NCBI GenBank assembly: GCA_035552095.1
Contig: DASZMA010000059.1
Span: 3,145-67,144, forward strand
Direction: 5' to 3'
Source of the DNA: Bog-473 sp035552095
GTDB lineage: Bacteria; Actinomycetota; Acidimicrobiia; Acidimicrobiales; RAAP-2
DNA: 64,000 nucleotides
This document shows, piece by piece, positions 32,080 to 40,310 of the stretch. Position 1 is the stretch's first letter; every line of letters starts with the position of its first letter. The notes below the pieces were generated by a model. The model was not told the DNA's origin, made no database searches, and worked only from the letters and a program-made list of their open reading frames with translations. A program made the translations under genes and the position numbers.

Positions 32080-32916
32080 TCAGGCGGCTTGGTGGACGCC
32101 CAGCACATCGGCGTCGAAGGACAGCGCGGCCAGCGCCTCCTCCTCGGCCCGCCGCACCCGCCGCACGCCGACCCCGAGACGCTCGGCCGTCGATTGCAGT
32201 GAGGCCGGGGAGTCGCCCCCGAACCCGAAGCGCAGCCGCAGCACATCACGCTGGAGGTCGGGCAGCTTCTCGACGGCGTCGCGGACCCGGTCGTAGACCA
32301 TGGTCTGCTCCACGTCGGCCACGAAGTCCGAGTCGTCGGGCGCCACCAGCTCGCCCAGCGTGGTGGCGGACTCCGACGCCGCCGGCTGGTCCAGCGAGGC
32401 GGTGACCCGGGCCACGTCTTCGAGGTGGCGTCGCTCATCGACCGTCATGCCGGTGGCCTCGTCGAGCTCGGCCTCAGTGGGCGTGCGCCCGAGTGAGGTG
32501 GCCAGCTCGGCCTTGGTCAGCTCCAGCCGCTGAATGTGCTCACCCACTTCGAGTGGGATGCGGATGGTGCGGCCGTGCTGCTGCACAGCCCGCTGCAGGG
32601 CCTGGCGGATCCACCAGGTGGCGTAGGTGGAGAAGCGGAAACCGCGCTCCCAGTCGAACTTGTCGACGGCCCGCATGAGGCCGAACGAGCCTTCCTGGAC
32701 CAGGTCGGCCATGTCCACCCCGCGGTCCTGGTACCGCCGGGCCCAGTGCACGACCAGGCGCAGGTTGGCGGCCACCATCTGCTTACGGGCCTCCATATCG
32801 CCCGCGGCCACCCGCTTGGCCAGCTCGACCTGTTGCTCGTGATCGGGCATGGGGAACTGGTCCAGGTCCTTTAGCATCAACCCGAGGGTGTCAGCGGTGC
32901 TCACTGCGCTTTTCAT
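32080..32916 (-). CDS. Sigma-70 family RNA polymerase sigma factor (group 2, HrdB/SigB-like)
   Basis: The 278-residue protein has regions 1.2 to 4 but lacks region 1.1. Region 1.2 contains LGLMLKDLDQFPMPDHEQQ, region 2 MVAANLRLVVHWARRYQDRG and FSTYATWWIRQALQRAVQQH (core binding and -10 recognition), region 3 RLELTKAELATSLGRTPTEAE, and region 4.2 ends with a helix-turn-helix SLQSTAERLGVGVRRVRRAEE. This is the group 2 (non-essential, stress or stationary phase) layout. The start is ATG 32916 with GGGAGA upstream; a longer frame to 32952 has no ribosome-binding site. Confidence 0.9.
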   Translation of the reverse strand: MKSAVSTADTLGLMLKDLDQFPMPDHEQQVELAKRVAAGDMEARKQMVAANLRLVVHWARRYQDRGVDMADLVQEGSFGLMRAVDKFDWERGFRFSTYATWWIRQALQRAVQQHGRTIRIPLEVGEHIQRLELTKAELATSLGRTPTEAELDEATGMTVDERRHLEDVARVTASLDQPAASESATTLGELVAPDDSDFVADVEQTMVYDRVRDAVEKLPDLQRDVLRLRFGFGGDSPASLQSTAERLGVGVRRVRRAEEEALAALSFDADVLGVHQAA

Positions 32917-33097
32917 CGACTTCTCTCCCGACGCTCTTCGCTCTCTTCTCATTCATACGTACCCGGGGCGCACCGGGATGAATCTGTTTGGTACAACAGC
33001 GATTAGCCTCCGAGCATTCCATGAGGCTGTTTTCGCGCCCCGAATTGCGGGCCCGGGCGGTCCGTGGTGACCTTCCACCTATGACCTCGGGCCCGAA

Positions 33098-33673
33098 ATG
33101 ACCTCGCGCATGGTGCTGCTCCGGCACGGGGCCACGGAATGGTCCCTCAGCGGTCAACACACCGGGCGGACGGATATTCCCCTGCTAAATCTGGGCCGTG
33201 AGCAGGCCAAAGCCGCCGGCGCCCACCTGGCCGCCTGGACCTTTGGCCAGGTCCTGACCAGTCCCTTACGCCGGGCCGCCGAGACCTGCGCCCTGGCCGG
33301 CTTCGAGGGCGAGCTCGAGCCCGACCTGATGGAGTGGGACTACGGGCGCTACGAGGGGCTGACCACCGACGAGATCAGGGTGGAGCAGCCGGGCTGGTCC
33401 CTGTGGAACGACGGGGTGCCCGAGGGCGAGCGGGCGGCCGACGTGGGCCGGCGGGTCGACCGGGTCATCGCCCGGGCCCGGTCCGTGGACGGCGACACCC
33501 TCTGCGTGGCCCACGGGCACGTCCTGCGGGTCCTGGCGGCGCGCTGGCTGGAGCTCCCGCCGGTGGCCGGCCGCCTCTTCGCGCTCGATTCCGGTTCGGT
33601 GTGCGTCCTGAGTTGGGACCGCGAGGCCCCCGTGGTGGCCCACTGGAACCAGGGCCAAGCCCTGGTTCCTTAA
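33098..33673 (+). CDS. Histidine phosphatase superfamily protein (phosphoglycerate mutase-like)
   Basis: The 191-residue protein has the catalytic RHG motif (VLLRHGATEWSLSGQHTGRTD), the conserved Arg in LTSPLRRAAETC, the catalytic Glu in MEWDYGRYEGLT and the second His in LCVAHGHVLRVLAARWL. It is typical of GpmB/CobC-type broad phosphatases that act on small phosphoesters; substrate unknown. It converges with the Rrf2 regulator, with a small hairpin between. Confidence 0.85.
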   Translation: MTSRMVLLRHGATEWSLSGQHTGRTDIPLLNLGREQAKAAGAHLAAWTFGQVLTSPLRRAAETCALAGFEGELEPDLMEWDYGRYEGLTTDEIRVEQPGWSLWNDGVPEGERAADVGRRVDRVIARARSVDGDTLCVAHGHVLRVLAARWLELPPVAGRLFALDSGSVCVLSWDREAPVVAHWNQGQALVP

Positions 33674-33694
33674 CCGGTCCGGTCGAGCCCGGTT
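33672..33694. terminator. Possible bidirectional hairpin between convergent genes
   Basis: AACCGG (33672-33677) pairs with CCGGTT (33689-33694) across an 11-base loop, between the 3' ends of the histidine phosphatase and Rrf2 genes. There is no T-run, so any terminator activity would be weak. Confidence 0.3.
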
Positions 33695-34131
33695 CAGGCC
33701 ACCGGCGCAGCCACGTTGCCCTGGGCCCGGGCCACCATGTCGGCCAGGCTGAAGGACTGCAGGTGGGTCCGGATGGTCTCGCCGACATCGGCCCACACGG
33801 CCAGCAGGACGCACTGGCCCTCGTGGTCGCAGGCGCCGTTCTCGTGCGGCTCGCCGAAGTCGCCGGCGGCGATGGGCCCGTCGACGGCGGAGACGATCTG
33901 GGCCAGGGTGATCTCGCCGGGTTGGCGGGCCAGCACGTAGCCGCCGCCCACGCCACGCTTGGAGCGCACCAGCCCCGCCCCCTTGAGGGCGAGCAGGATC
34001 TGCTCGAGATAGGGCTGGGGCAGCGCGGTCCGCTCGGCGATGTCGCGCACCGAGGTGGGGGTGTCGGCGCCGTGCAGCGCCAGGGACAGCAGGGCCCGGC
34101 TGGCGTAGTCACCACGTGTTGAGACCCTCAC
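33694..34131 (-). CDS. Rrf2-family transcriptional regulator
   Basis: The 145-residue protein has an N-terminal winged helix (RGDYASRALLSLALH, then SVRDIAERTALPQPYLEQIL, then GLVRSKRGVGGGYVLAR) typical of IscR, NsrR and CymR. The effector region contains ACDHEGQCVLLAVW: two cysteines spaced CX5C, where Fe-S members generally use three. It could bind a cluster with another ligand or be a redox switch. Start is GTG 34131, eight bases after TAGCAT on the minus strand, implying a leaderless mRNA. It is divergent from the phosphodiesterase gene. Confidence 0.87.
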   Translation of the reverse strand: MRVSTRGDYASRALLSLALHGADTPTSVRDIAERTALPQPYLEQILLALKGAGLVRSKRGVGGGYVLARQPGEITLAQIVSAVDGPIAAGDFGEPHENGACDHEGQCVLLAVWADVGETIRTHLQSFSLADMVARAQGNVAAPVA

Positions 34132-34139
34132 ACGAAGGG

Positions 34140-34199
34140 ATGCTAATGGCCGCCAGGGCGGACGCGGAGTGTTAGGCCTGAGGTCAGGCGTCCTATGGT
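34140..34199. promoter_or_regulatory. Divergent -10 elements of the Rrf2 and phosphodiesterase genes
   Basis: Minus strand: TAGCAT (34145-34140) ends eight bases before the rrf2 GTG. Plus strand: TATGGT (34194-34199) ends eight bases before the phosphodiesterase GTG, with TTAGGC (34172-34177) as a possible -35 at 16 bases. Neither start has a ribosome-binding site. The shared 76-base region is a natural place for Rrf2 binding. Confidence 0.45.
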
Positions 34200-34207
34200 G
34201 TGCCGCT

Positions 34208-35338
34208 GTGACTGCCGTCGAGGCCCCCGCACCGGTCCTGCCCGACTTCGGTGGGGGCTGCCTGACCGGCGTGGTGCCCGGACTGCTGGGCCACATCTAC
34301 GGTGGCACGCCGCCGCCGGGGTGGATGCCGGCCCCGGTGCGCCAGGCCTCCCAGGTCGTCCTGCTGGTCCTCGACGGCCTCGGCGCCCGGCAACTGGCCG
34401 CCCGCCCGGCGCTGGCCCCCACCCTGGCCGCCGGTGTGGGCGGGACCATCACCTCGGTGGCGCCCAGCACGACGGCCTGCGCCCTGACCTCGCTGGCCAC
34501 CGGCAGCCCCCCGGCCGTACACGGAGTGGTGGGCTACCGGGTGGCCTACGAAGGGGAGCTGATGAACGTCCTGGCCTGGACGGTCGGCGGCGTGGACGCC
34601 CGGGTGCGGGTGCCCGCCCCGGCCTTCCAACCCTGCCCCACCTTCCCCGGCTCACCGGTGCCGGTGCCGGTGGTGACCCGCTACGACTACGGGCCCACCG
34701 GGTTCACGGCGGCCCACCTGGGCGACATGGAGCTGCACCGCTGGCACACCCCGGCCGGACTGGTCACCGGCGTGCGTGCCCTGATGGAGTCCGGGACCCG
34801 CTTCGCCTACGCCTACTACGAGGGGATCGACAAGGTGGCCCACGCCCGGGGCCTGGGGGCCTACTACGACGACGAGCTGGCCGCGGTCGACCGGCTGGTC
34901 GGCGACGTGCTGGCGGTGCTGCCGCCCGGGGCCGTCCTCGTGGTCACGGCCGACCACGGCCAGGTCGAGGTCGGGGGCGCCGTCGAGGTGCTGGGGGCCG
35001 ACCTGATGGACGCGGTGACCATGCTCAGCGGGGAGGGGCGGTTCCGTTGGCTGCATGTGCGCCCGGGCGCCGTCGAGGAGACGGCCGCGGCGGCCCGGGC
35101 CGCCTTCGGCGATGTGGCCTGGGTGCGCACCAAGGCCGAGATGGTCGAACAGGGTTGGCTGGGCGGGGTCCCCTCGGCCGCCGTCTCGGCCCGGCTGGGC
35201 GACGTGGCCCTGCTGCCGTTCACCCCGACCGCGTTCCTGGATCCGGCCGACACCGGCGAGCTGCGGCTGCTGGCCCGCCACGGCTCCCTCACCCCCGACG
35301 AGATGCTGGTCCCCCTGCTCAGCTGGGCGCCGGCGTGA
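34208..35338 (+). CDS. Alkaline-phosphatase-superfamily phosphodiesterase/nucleotide pyrophosphatase
   Basis: The 376-residue protein belongs to the type I phosphodiesterase/nucleotide pyrophosphatase family. Metal-binding Asp is in VVLLVLDGLGARQL, the catalytic Thr in VAPSTTACALTSLATG, and further metal ligands in YYEGIDKVAHARG and VVTADHGQVEVG. No signal peptide is evident with the GTG 34208 start, so it is probably cytoplasmic; an upstream ATG at 34169 would add a short hydrophobic stretch but lies within the promoter. The substrate is unknown. Confidence 0.83.
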   Translation: MTAVEAPAPVLPDFGGGCLTGVVPGLLGHIYGGTPPPGWMPAPVRQASQVVLLVLDGLGARQLAARPALAPTLAAGVGGTITSVAPSTTACALTSLATGSPPAVHGVVGYRVAYEGELMNVLAWTVGGVDARVRVPAPAFQPCPTFPGSPVPVPVVTRYDYGPTGFTAAHLGDMELHRWHTPAGLVTGVRALMESGTRFAYAYYEGIDKVAHARGLGAYYDDELAAVDRLVGDVLAVLPPGAVLVVTADHGQVEVGGAVEVLGADLMDAVTMLSGEGRFRWLHVRPGAVEETAAAARAAFGDVAWVRTKAEMVEQGWLGGVPSAAVSARLGDVALLPFTPTAFLDPADTGELRLLARHGSLTPDEMLVPLLSWAPA

Positions 35339-35368
35339 GCCGGGGCGCGCTGGTGGCAGTATCAAGGG

Positions 35369-35881
35369 ATGCCCGAAGAGTCGACGCCCGTATCCCCTGA
35401 CGAAGTCCTCGGCGCGGGGTCCGGCGCGCCCGGATCGGCGAGCGCGGAGGGGGCCAATAGTGGCCCGGCGCCGGCCCCGACCGAGTCGGTCTCCGAGCCG
35501 GCCAAGGTGCTGCGCATCGGCTCCATGGTCAAGACGCTGCTCGAAGAGGTCCGCCAGGCGCCGCTGGACGAGAAGAGCCGGACCCGCCTGCGTGAGATTT
35601 ACGAGCAGTCCATCCACGACCTGTCCGAGGGACTCTCGCCCGACCTGGTGGCCGAGCTCGACCGTATGGCGCTGCCCTTCGATGATGCCGCGCCGAGCGA
35701 GGCCGAGTTGCGCATCGCCCAGGCCCAGCTGGTGGGGTGGCTGGAGGGGCTGTTCCACGGGATCCAGGCCACGCTGATGTCCCAGCAGATGGCGGCCCGG
35801 GCCCAGCTCGACGAGATCCGCCAGCGCGGCCTGCCCCAGGCCGGCGAGAGCACGGGTACCCGCCCCGGCGCGTATCTCTGA
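35369..35881 (+). CDS. bpa: Bacterial proteasome activator Bpa/PafE (DUF2587)
   Basis: Bpa is an ATP-independent ring-shaped activator that opens the 20S proteasome gate and feeds it unfolded proteins. The central region AKVLRIGSMVKTLLEEVRQA, then LREIYEQSIHDLSEGL and the near-invariant AELRIAQAQLVGWLEGLFHG, then QQMAARAQL match mycobacterial PafE closely. The extreme C-terminus is GAYL, equivalent to the GQYL gate-opening motif. Length 170 residues. The proteasome subunits themselves are outside this window. No strong ribosome-binding site; CAGTAT six bases before the ATG hints at a leaderless mRNA. Confidence 0.92.
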   Translation: MPEESTPVSPDEVLGAGSGAPGSASAEGANSGPAPAPTESVSEPAKVLRIGSMVKTLLEEVRQAPLDEKSRTRLREIYEQSIHDLSEGLSPDLVAELDRMALPFDDAAPSEAELRIAQAQLVGWLEGLFHGIQATLMSQQMAARAQLDEIRQRGLPQAGESTGTRPGAYL

Positions 35882-35935
35882 TCCGGGCTCGTATCTCTGC
35901 GAGGATGCGGCAGCGACATCGGGGAGGTTCGTGCC

Positions 35936-36571
35936 ATGGCTGACGACGTAACGGGCGCACCGGGTGGGGGACCGACTTCAGCACCGCCGCCTCCGCCACC
36001 GATGCCTCCGGCGGCCCCGCCGTCCTACCCCGCACCGCCGGCCGGGGGCTACCCTCCGCCCCAGGCCCAGTTCCCGCCGCCCGGTTCGTTCGCCCCGCCG
36101 CCGGGTGGGCCCTACGCCCAGTGGGGGACGCGCTTCGGGGGCTACCTGATCGACTTCGTCATCTTCCTGGTGGTCCAGCTGGCGCTGGGCGCCCTCCTCC
36201 ACAAGTCGAACACGCTGGTCCTGCGCATGAGGATGACCAGCAACGGCGTGGTGCACCACAACCGGTTCTCCCTCCTGGCCGTGCTCATCACCGCCGTGCT
36301 CTACGTCATCTACTCGACCGTCTTCTGCGGCGGCAGGCGGGGCCAGACGGTCGGCATGATGGCGGTCGGGGTGCGGGCGGTGCGGGCCGACACCCTGGAC
36401 GTGCTCGGCTACGGCCGGGCCCTGGGCCGGGCCGTGCTGGAGCAGATCTTCCGCCCCACCGTCATCCTGTGGCTGCTCGACGGGCTCTTCCCGCTGTGGG
36501 ACAGCCGGCGCCAGACCCTGCACGACAAGGCGGCCGGCACGGTTGTCATCCGGGCCCGGAACGCGGGGTAA
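35936..36571 (+). CDS. RDD-family membrane protein
   Basis: The first 60 residues are a Pro/Gly/Ala-rich cytoplasmic tail, followed by an RDD domain: WGTRFGGYLIDFVIFLVV (Arg and Asp in the first helix), two more hydrophobic helices, GQTVGMMAVGVRAVRADT and SRRQTLHDKAAGTVVI. Three or four transmembrane helices in total. RDD proteins have diverse proposed roles, including Na+ transport, and none can be assigned here. Confidence 0.85.
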   Translation: MADDVTGAPGGGPTSAPPPPPPMPPAAPPSYPAPPAGGYPPPQAQFPPPGSFAPPPGGPYAQWGTRFGGYLIDFVIFLVVQLALGALLHKSNTLVLRMRMTSNGVVHHNRFSLLAVLITAVLYVIYSTVFCGGRRGQTVGMMAVGVRAVRADTLDVLGYGRALGRAVLEQIFRPTVILWLLDGLFPLWDSRRQTLHDKAAGTVVIRARNAG

Positions 36572-36592
36572 GGTCCGTGGCTCGGGTTCGAG

Positions 36593-36606
36593 TTACACGT
36601 ATGTAA
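36593..36606. promoter_or_regulatory. Inverted repeat upstream of dnaE
   Basis: TTACA (36593-36597), four bases, and TGTAA (36602-36606) form an AT-rich inverted repeat 24 bases before the dnaE start, unusual in such GC-rich DNA. It could be an operator. It does not match the actinobacterial LexA box. Confidence 0.3.
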
Positions 36607-36630
36607 GTTTCACTTGAGAAAGGAGGGCCG

Positions 36631-39600
36631 GTGTCGGGGCGGTCGTTTACGCATCTTCATACCCACACCGAGTTCTCCATGCTGGACGGGGCGGCCCGGA
36701 TCGGCGAGCTGGTGGCCGCCGCCGTGGCCGACGGGCAGCCGGCGCTGGGTATCACCGATCACGGCAACATGTACGGGGTCCTGGACTTCTACAAGGCCTG
36801 CCGCGATCAGGGCATCACGCCCATCATCGGCACCGAGGCCTACATGGCGCTCGAGTCGCGCCACGAGCGCCCGGTGCGGCGGGGCAAGGTCGACGACACC
36901 GGGGGCGACGCCGAGGGCGGCAAGCTCTATTACCACCTGACCCTGCTCTCCGAGACGGTGCAGGGCTACCGCAATCTCCTCAAGCTGTCGTCGGCGGCCT
37001 ACCTGGAGGGCTACTACTACAAGCCCCGGTTGGACTGGGAGTTGCTGGAGCGCCACCACGAGGGGCTCATCGCCACCACCGGTTGCCTGGGCGGGGTGGT
37101 GCTCCAGGCCCTGCTGGCCGGGGACACGGTGGAGGCCGAACGGCGCGCCGCCCGGCTGCAGGACATCTTCGGGAAGGACAACCTCTTCGTCGAGATCCAG
37201 GACCACGGGATCGCCGACCAGCACCGCACCAACCCCCAACTCATAGAGATCGCCCGCCGGCTGGACGCGCCGCTGCTGGCCACCAACGACAGCCACTACA
37301 CCAAGCGCGAGCACGCCAAGGCGCACGACGCCCTGCTGTGCGTGCAGACCGGAGCCCTGCTCTCAGACACCAACCGCTTCCACTTCGAGGGCACCGAGCA
37401 CTACCTCAAATCAGCCAGTGAGATGCGCCATCTCTTCTCCGAGCTGCCCGAGTCCTGCGACAACACGCTGCTGATCGCCGAGCGGGCCGACGTGCAGATC
37501 GAACTGGGCAAGCCGAGCCTGCCCGAGTTCCCGGTCCCCGAGCAGTTCACCGGGGCCACCTACGAGGATCGGGCCCAGGAGTACCTGCGCCACCTGACTC
37601 TGGAGGGCGCCCGCCTGCGCTACGGCGCCTCCCTGCCCGACGGGGTGGTCGACCGGCTGGACTTCGAGCTCGGGGTCATCGGCAGCATGGGGTTCGCCGC
37701 CTACTTCCTCGTGGTGTGGGACCTGATCCGATTCGCCCGCGACTCGGGCATCCGGGTCGGCCCGGGCCGGGGCTCGGCCGCCGGCTGTTGCGTGGCCTAC
37801 TGCCTGAAGATCGTCGACCTCGACCCGATCAGGTACGACCTCCTCTTCGAGCGCTTCCTCAACCCGGGCCGCAAGCAGATGCCCGACATCGACATGGACT
37901 TCGACGAGCGCTACCGGGCCGACGTCATGCGCTACGCCGCCGAGAAGTACGGCAGCGACCGGGTGGCCCAGGTGGTGACCTTCTCCACCATCAAGGCCCG
38001 GGCCGCCGTGCGCGACGCCGCCCGGGTCCTGGGCAAGCCGTACATCGTGGGGGACCGGGTGGCCAAGGCCATGCCCCCCCTGGTCATGGGCCGGGACACC
38101 CCGCTCAGTGCCTGTATGACCAAGACCGAGGGGCACGAGGAGGGGTTCGCGGCCGCCGCCGAACTGCGCACCATGTACGAGACCGATCCCGACGCCAAGG
38201 AGACCATCGACGTGGCCCTCGGGTTGGAGGGGCTGCGCCGCCAGGACGGCATCCACGCCGCCGCCGTGGTCATCTCGCGCGACCCGCTGACCGACTACCT
38301 GCCGGTGCAGCGCAAGCCCGACGCCGGGGGCAAGCCCGAGGACGCCCCCATCGTCACCCAGTACGAGATGCACGGCGTCGAGGAGCTGGGCCTGCTGAAG
38401 ATGGACTTCCTCGGCCTGCGCAACCTCTCGGTCATCGAACGGAGCCTCGACCTGATTGAGGCGGCCACCGGGACCCGGCCCGACATCGACGGGGTGCCGC
38501 TCGACGACGAGCCGACCCTGGAGATGCTGCGCCGGAGCGACTCGGTGGGCGTGTTCCAGCTGGAGGGCACGGCCATGCGCCAGACCCTGCGCGCCCTGGC
38601 CCCGACCAGCTTCGACGATGTGGCCGCCCTGGTCGCCCTCTACCGGCCGGGGCCGATGGCGGCCAACATGCACCGGGACTACCCCGAGCTGAAGAACGGG
38701 CGCAAGGAGCTGACCTACCTGCACCCGGACCTGGAGCCGATCCTGAAGGACACCTACGGGCTCATGCTCTACCAGGAGTCGGTCATGCGGGTGGCCCAGA
38801 AGTTCGCCGGCTACTCCCTGGAGGAAGCCGACAACCTGCGCAAGGCGTGCGGCAAGAAGATCCGGGCCCTGATCGCCGCCGAGCGCGAGAAGTTCGTCGC
38901 CGGCTGCGTGACCGAGGGCTACGGCGACAAATTGGGCACCGAGCTGTTCGACATCATTGAGCCGTTCGCCGACTACGCCTTCAACAAGTCGCACTCCTAC
39001 GGCTACGGCCTGGTGGCGTACCAGACGGCGTGGCTCAAATGCCACTACCCGGTGGAGTACATGGCGGCGCTCCTCACCTCGGTCAAGGACAACAAGGACA
39101 AGACGGCGGTGTACCTGGCCGAGTGCCGCTCCCGCGGCATTGACGTGGTGCCGCCCGACGTCAACCGCTCGCTGGCCGAGTTCGCGCCCGATCTCTCGGG
39201 TGAGATCGGGAGCCGGTCCATCCTCTTCGGCATGGCGGCGGTGCGCAACGTGGGCGAGAGCCTGGTCGAGCGCATCGTGGCCGAACGCACGGCCAACGGC
39301 CCCTTCGAGGACGTCTTCGACTTCTGCCAGCGGGTCGACCCGGTCGTCCTCAACAAGCGCACCATGGAGTCGCTCATCAAGGGCGGTGCCTTCGACGCGC
39401 TGGGCCATCCCCGCCAGGGCCTGTGCCTGGTCATTGAGGGCATCGTGGACCGCACCCTGGAGCGGCGCAAGGAGCACGACCTCGGCATCACCTCGCTCTT
39501 CGCCGCCTTCGAGGAGACGGAGCAGTCCGACCCCGGCTGGGGCACGGCCAAGGTGGCCATCCCCGACACCGAGTTCGACAAGTCCCAGCGGCTGGCCTTC

Positions 39601-40206
39601 GAGAAGGAGATGCTCGGGCTCTACGTGAGCGACCACCCCCTGATGGGCTTTGAGCAGGCGCTGGCCCGCCTGACCGACTGCAGCCTCTCGGACATGCGCG
39701 AGGAGGACCCGGCCGGGATGGGGGACCGCTCGCCGGTGCGCTCGGTGGGCGGCGTGGTGACCGACCTGCGCCGCAGCTACACCAAGAAGGGCGACCTGAT
39801 GGCCCGCTTCGTGCTGGAGGACCTCCAGGCCGCCATGGAGGTCTTCGTCTTCCCCAAGACCATGGCCGACTTCGGGGCGCTGATCGAGAACGACGCCATC
39901 CTGGTCGTCCGGGGCCGCCTCGACACCCGGGAGGAGGAGCCCAAGATCGTCTGCATGGAGGTCAGCCGGCCCCTGCTGGAACGGGGCGAGGAGGACCTGC
40001 ACATCTCGTTGCCCCTCGGCGTGCTGACCGACACCAAGGTGGTCGGGCTGAAGGAGGTCCTGAGCGGGCATCCGGGCCCCTCGGCAGTGCTGCTCCACGT
40101 CGGAGCCAAGGTCCTGCGCCTGCCGCCCGAGTTCAACGTGGACTGCCGCAACGGCCTGGTGGGGGAGCTCAAACGGCTCCTGGGACAGGGCGCCGTTCTC
40201 TCCTAA
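36631..40206 (+). CDS. dnaE: DNA polymerase III alpha subunit DnaE1
   Basis: This is the replicative DNA polymerase, 1191 residues. It opens with the PHP domain (FTHLHTHTEFSMLDGAARI), as in mycobacterial DnaE1, where it gives proofreading. The polymerase core includes RVGPGRGSAAG, MPDIDMDFDERYR with catalytic aspartates, and FNKSHSYGYGLVAYQTAWLK. A helix-hairpin-helix region and a C-terminal OB-fold (VRSVGGVVTDLRRSYTKKG) follow. GTG start preceded by AAAGGAGG. Its position downstream of lspA and rluD is conserved in actinobacteria. Confidence 0.97.
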   Translation: MSGRSFTHLHTHTEFSMLDGAARIGELVAAAVADGQPALGITDHGNMYGVLDFYKACRDQGITPIIGTEAYMALESRHERPVRRGKVDDTGGDAEGGKLYYHLTLLSETVQGYRNLLKLSSAAYLEGYYYKPRLDWELLERHHEGLIATTGCLGGVVLQALLAGDTVEAERRAARLQDIFGKDNLFVEIQDHGIADQHRTNPQLIEIARRLDAPLLATNDSHYTKREHAKAHDALLCVQTGALLSDTNRFHFEGTEHYLKSASEMRHLFSELPESCDNTLLIAERADVQIELGKPSLPEFPVPEQFTGATYEDRAQEYLRHLTLEGARLRYGASLPDGVVDRLDFELGVIGSMGFAAYFLVVWDLIRFARDSGIRVGPGRGSAAGCCVAYCLKIVDLDPIRYDLLFERFLNPGRKQMPDIDMDFDERYRADVMRYAAEKYGSDRVAQVVTFSTIKARAAVRDAARVLGKPYIVGDRVAKAMPPLVMGRDTPLSACMTKTEGHEEGFAAAAELRTMYETDPDAKETIDVALGLEGLRRQDGIHAAAVVISRDPLTDYLPVQRKPDAGGKPEDAPIVTQYEMHGVEELGLLKMDFLGLRNLSVIERSLDLIEAATGTRPDIDGVPLDDEPTLEMLRRSDSVGVFQLEGTAMRQTLRALAPTSFDDVAALVALYRPGPMAANMHRDYPELKNGRKELTYLHPDLEPILKDTYGLMLYQESVMRVAQKFAGYSLEEADNLRKACGKKIRALIAAEREKFVAGCVTEGYGDKLGTELFDIIEPFADYAFNKSHSYGYGLVAYQTAWLKCHYPVEYMAALLTSVKDNKDKTAVYLAECRSRGIDVVPPDVNRSLAEFAPDLSGEIGSRSILFGMAAVRNVGESLVERIVAERTANGPFEDVFDFCQRVDPVVLNKRTMESLIKGGAFDALGHPRQGLCLVIEGIVDRTLERRKEHDLGITSLFAAFEETEQSDPGWGTAKVAIPDTEFDKSQRLAFEKEMLGLYVSDHPLMGFEQALARLTDCSLSDMREEDPAGMGDRSPVRSVGGVVTDLRRSYTKKGDLMARFVLEDLQAAMEVFVFPKTMADFGALIENDAILVVRGRLDTREEEPKIVCMEVSRPLLERGEEDLHISLPLGVLTDTKVVGLKEVLSGHPGPSAVLLHVGAKVLRLPPEFNVDCRNGLVGELKRLLGQGAVLS

Positions 40207-40216
40207 ATCGCTCTTG

Positions 40217-40240
40217 ACCAGGGGGAAGGGTCCCCCTGGT
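40217..40240 (+). terminator. Hairpin after dnaE
   Basis: ACCAGGGGG (40217-40225) pairs perfectly with CCCCCTGGT (40232-40240) across a six-base loop, ten bases after the dnaE stop. No T-run follows, so it may be a U-less terminator or a 3' stability hairpin. Confidence 0.5.
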
Positions 40241-40298
40241 GGCTCCCGGGTGGGGTGCAACCCCCGGGGCCGGTTGGGACTGGCCTCGACGCAACCAC

Positions 40299-40304
40299 TA
40301 GAAT
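40299..40304 (+). promoter_or_regulatory. Putative -10 element for the gene at 40311
   Basis: TAGAAT ends six bases before the ATG, with no ribosome-binding site, consistent with a leaderless transcript. TTGGGA at 40274-40279 could be a -35 but the 19-base spacing is long. Confidence 0.45.
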
Positions 40305-40310
40305 CACCTC

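Noticed and set aside
36575..36606. A GGTTCGAG sequence resembling a tRNA T-arm before dnaE
   Set aside because: No acceptor, D-arm or anticodon arm can be drawn around it.
37411..40260. A 949-codon open frame on the minus strand opposite dnaE, and similar long antisense frames (1476-2591, 8351-10219, 14285-15073, 16500-18068)
   Set aside because: They mirror real genes in very GC-rich DNA, their translations are His/Gln/Arg/Gly-rich without any domain, and the sense-strand genes are unambiguous.
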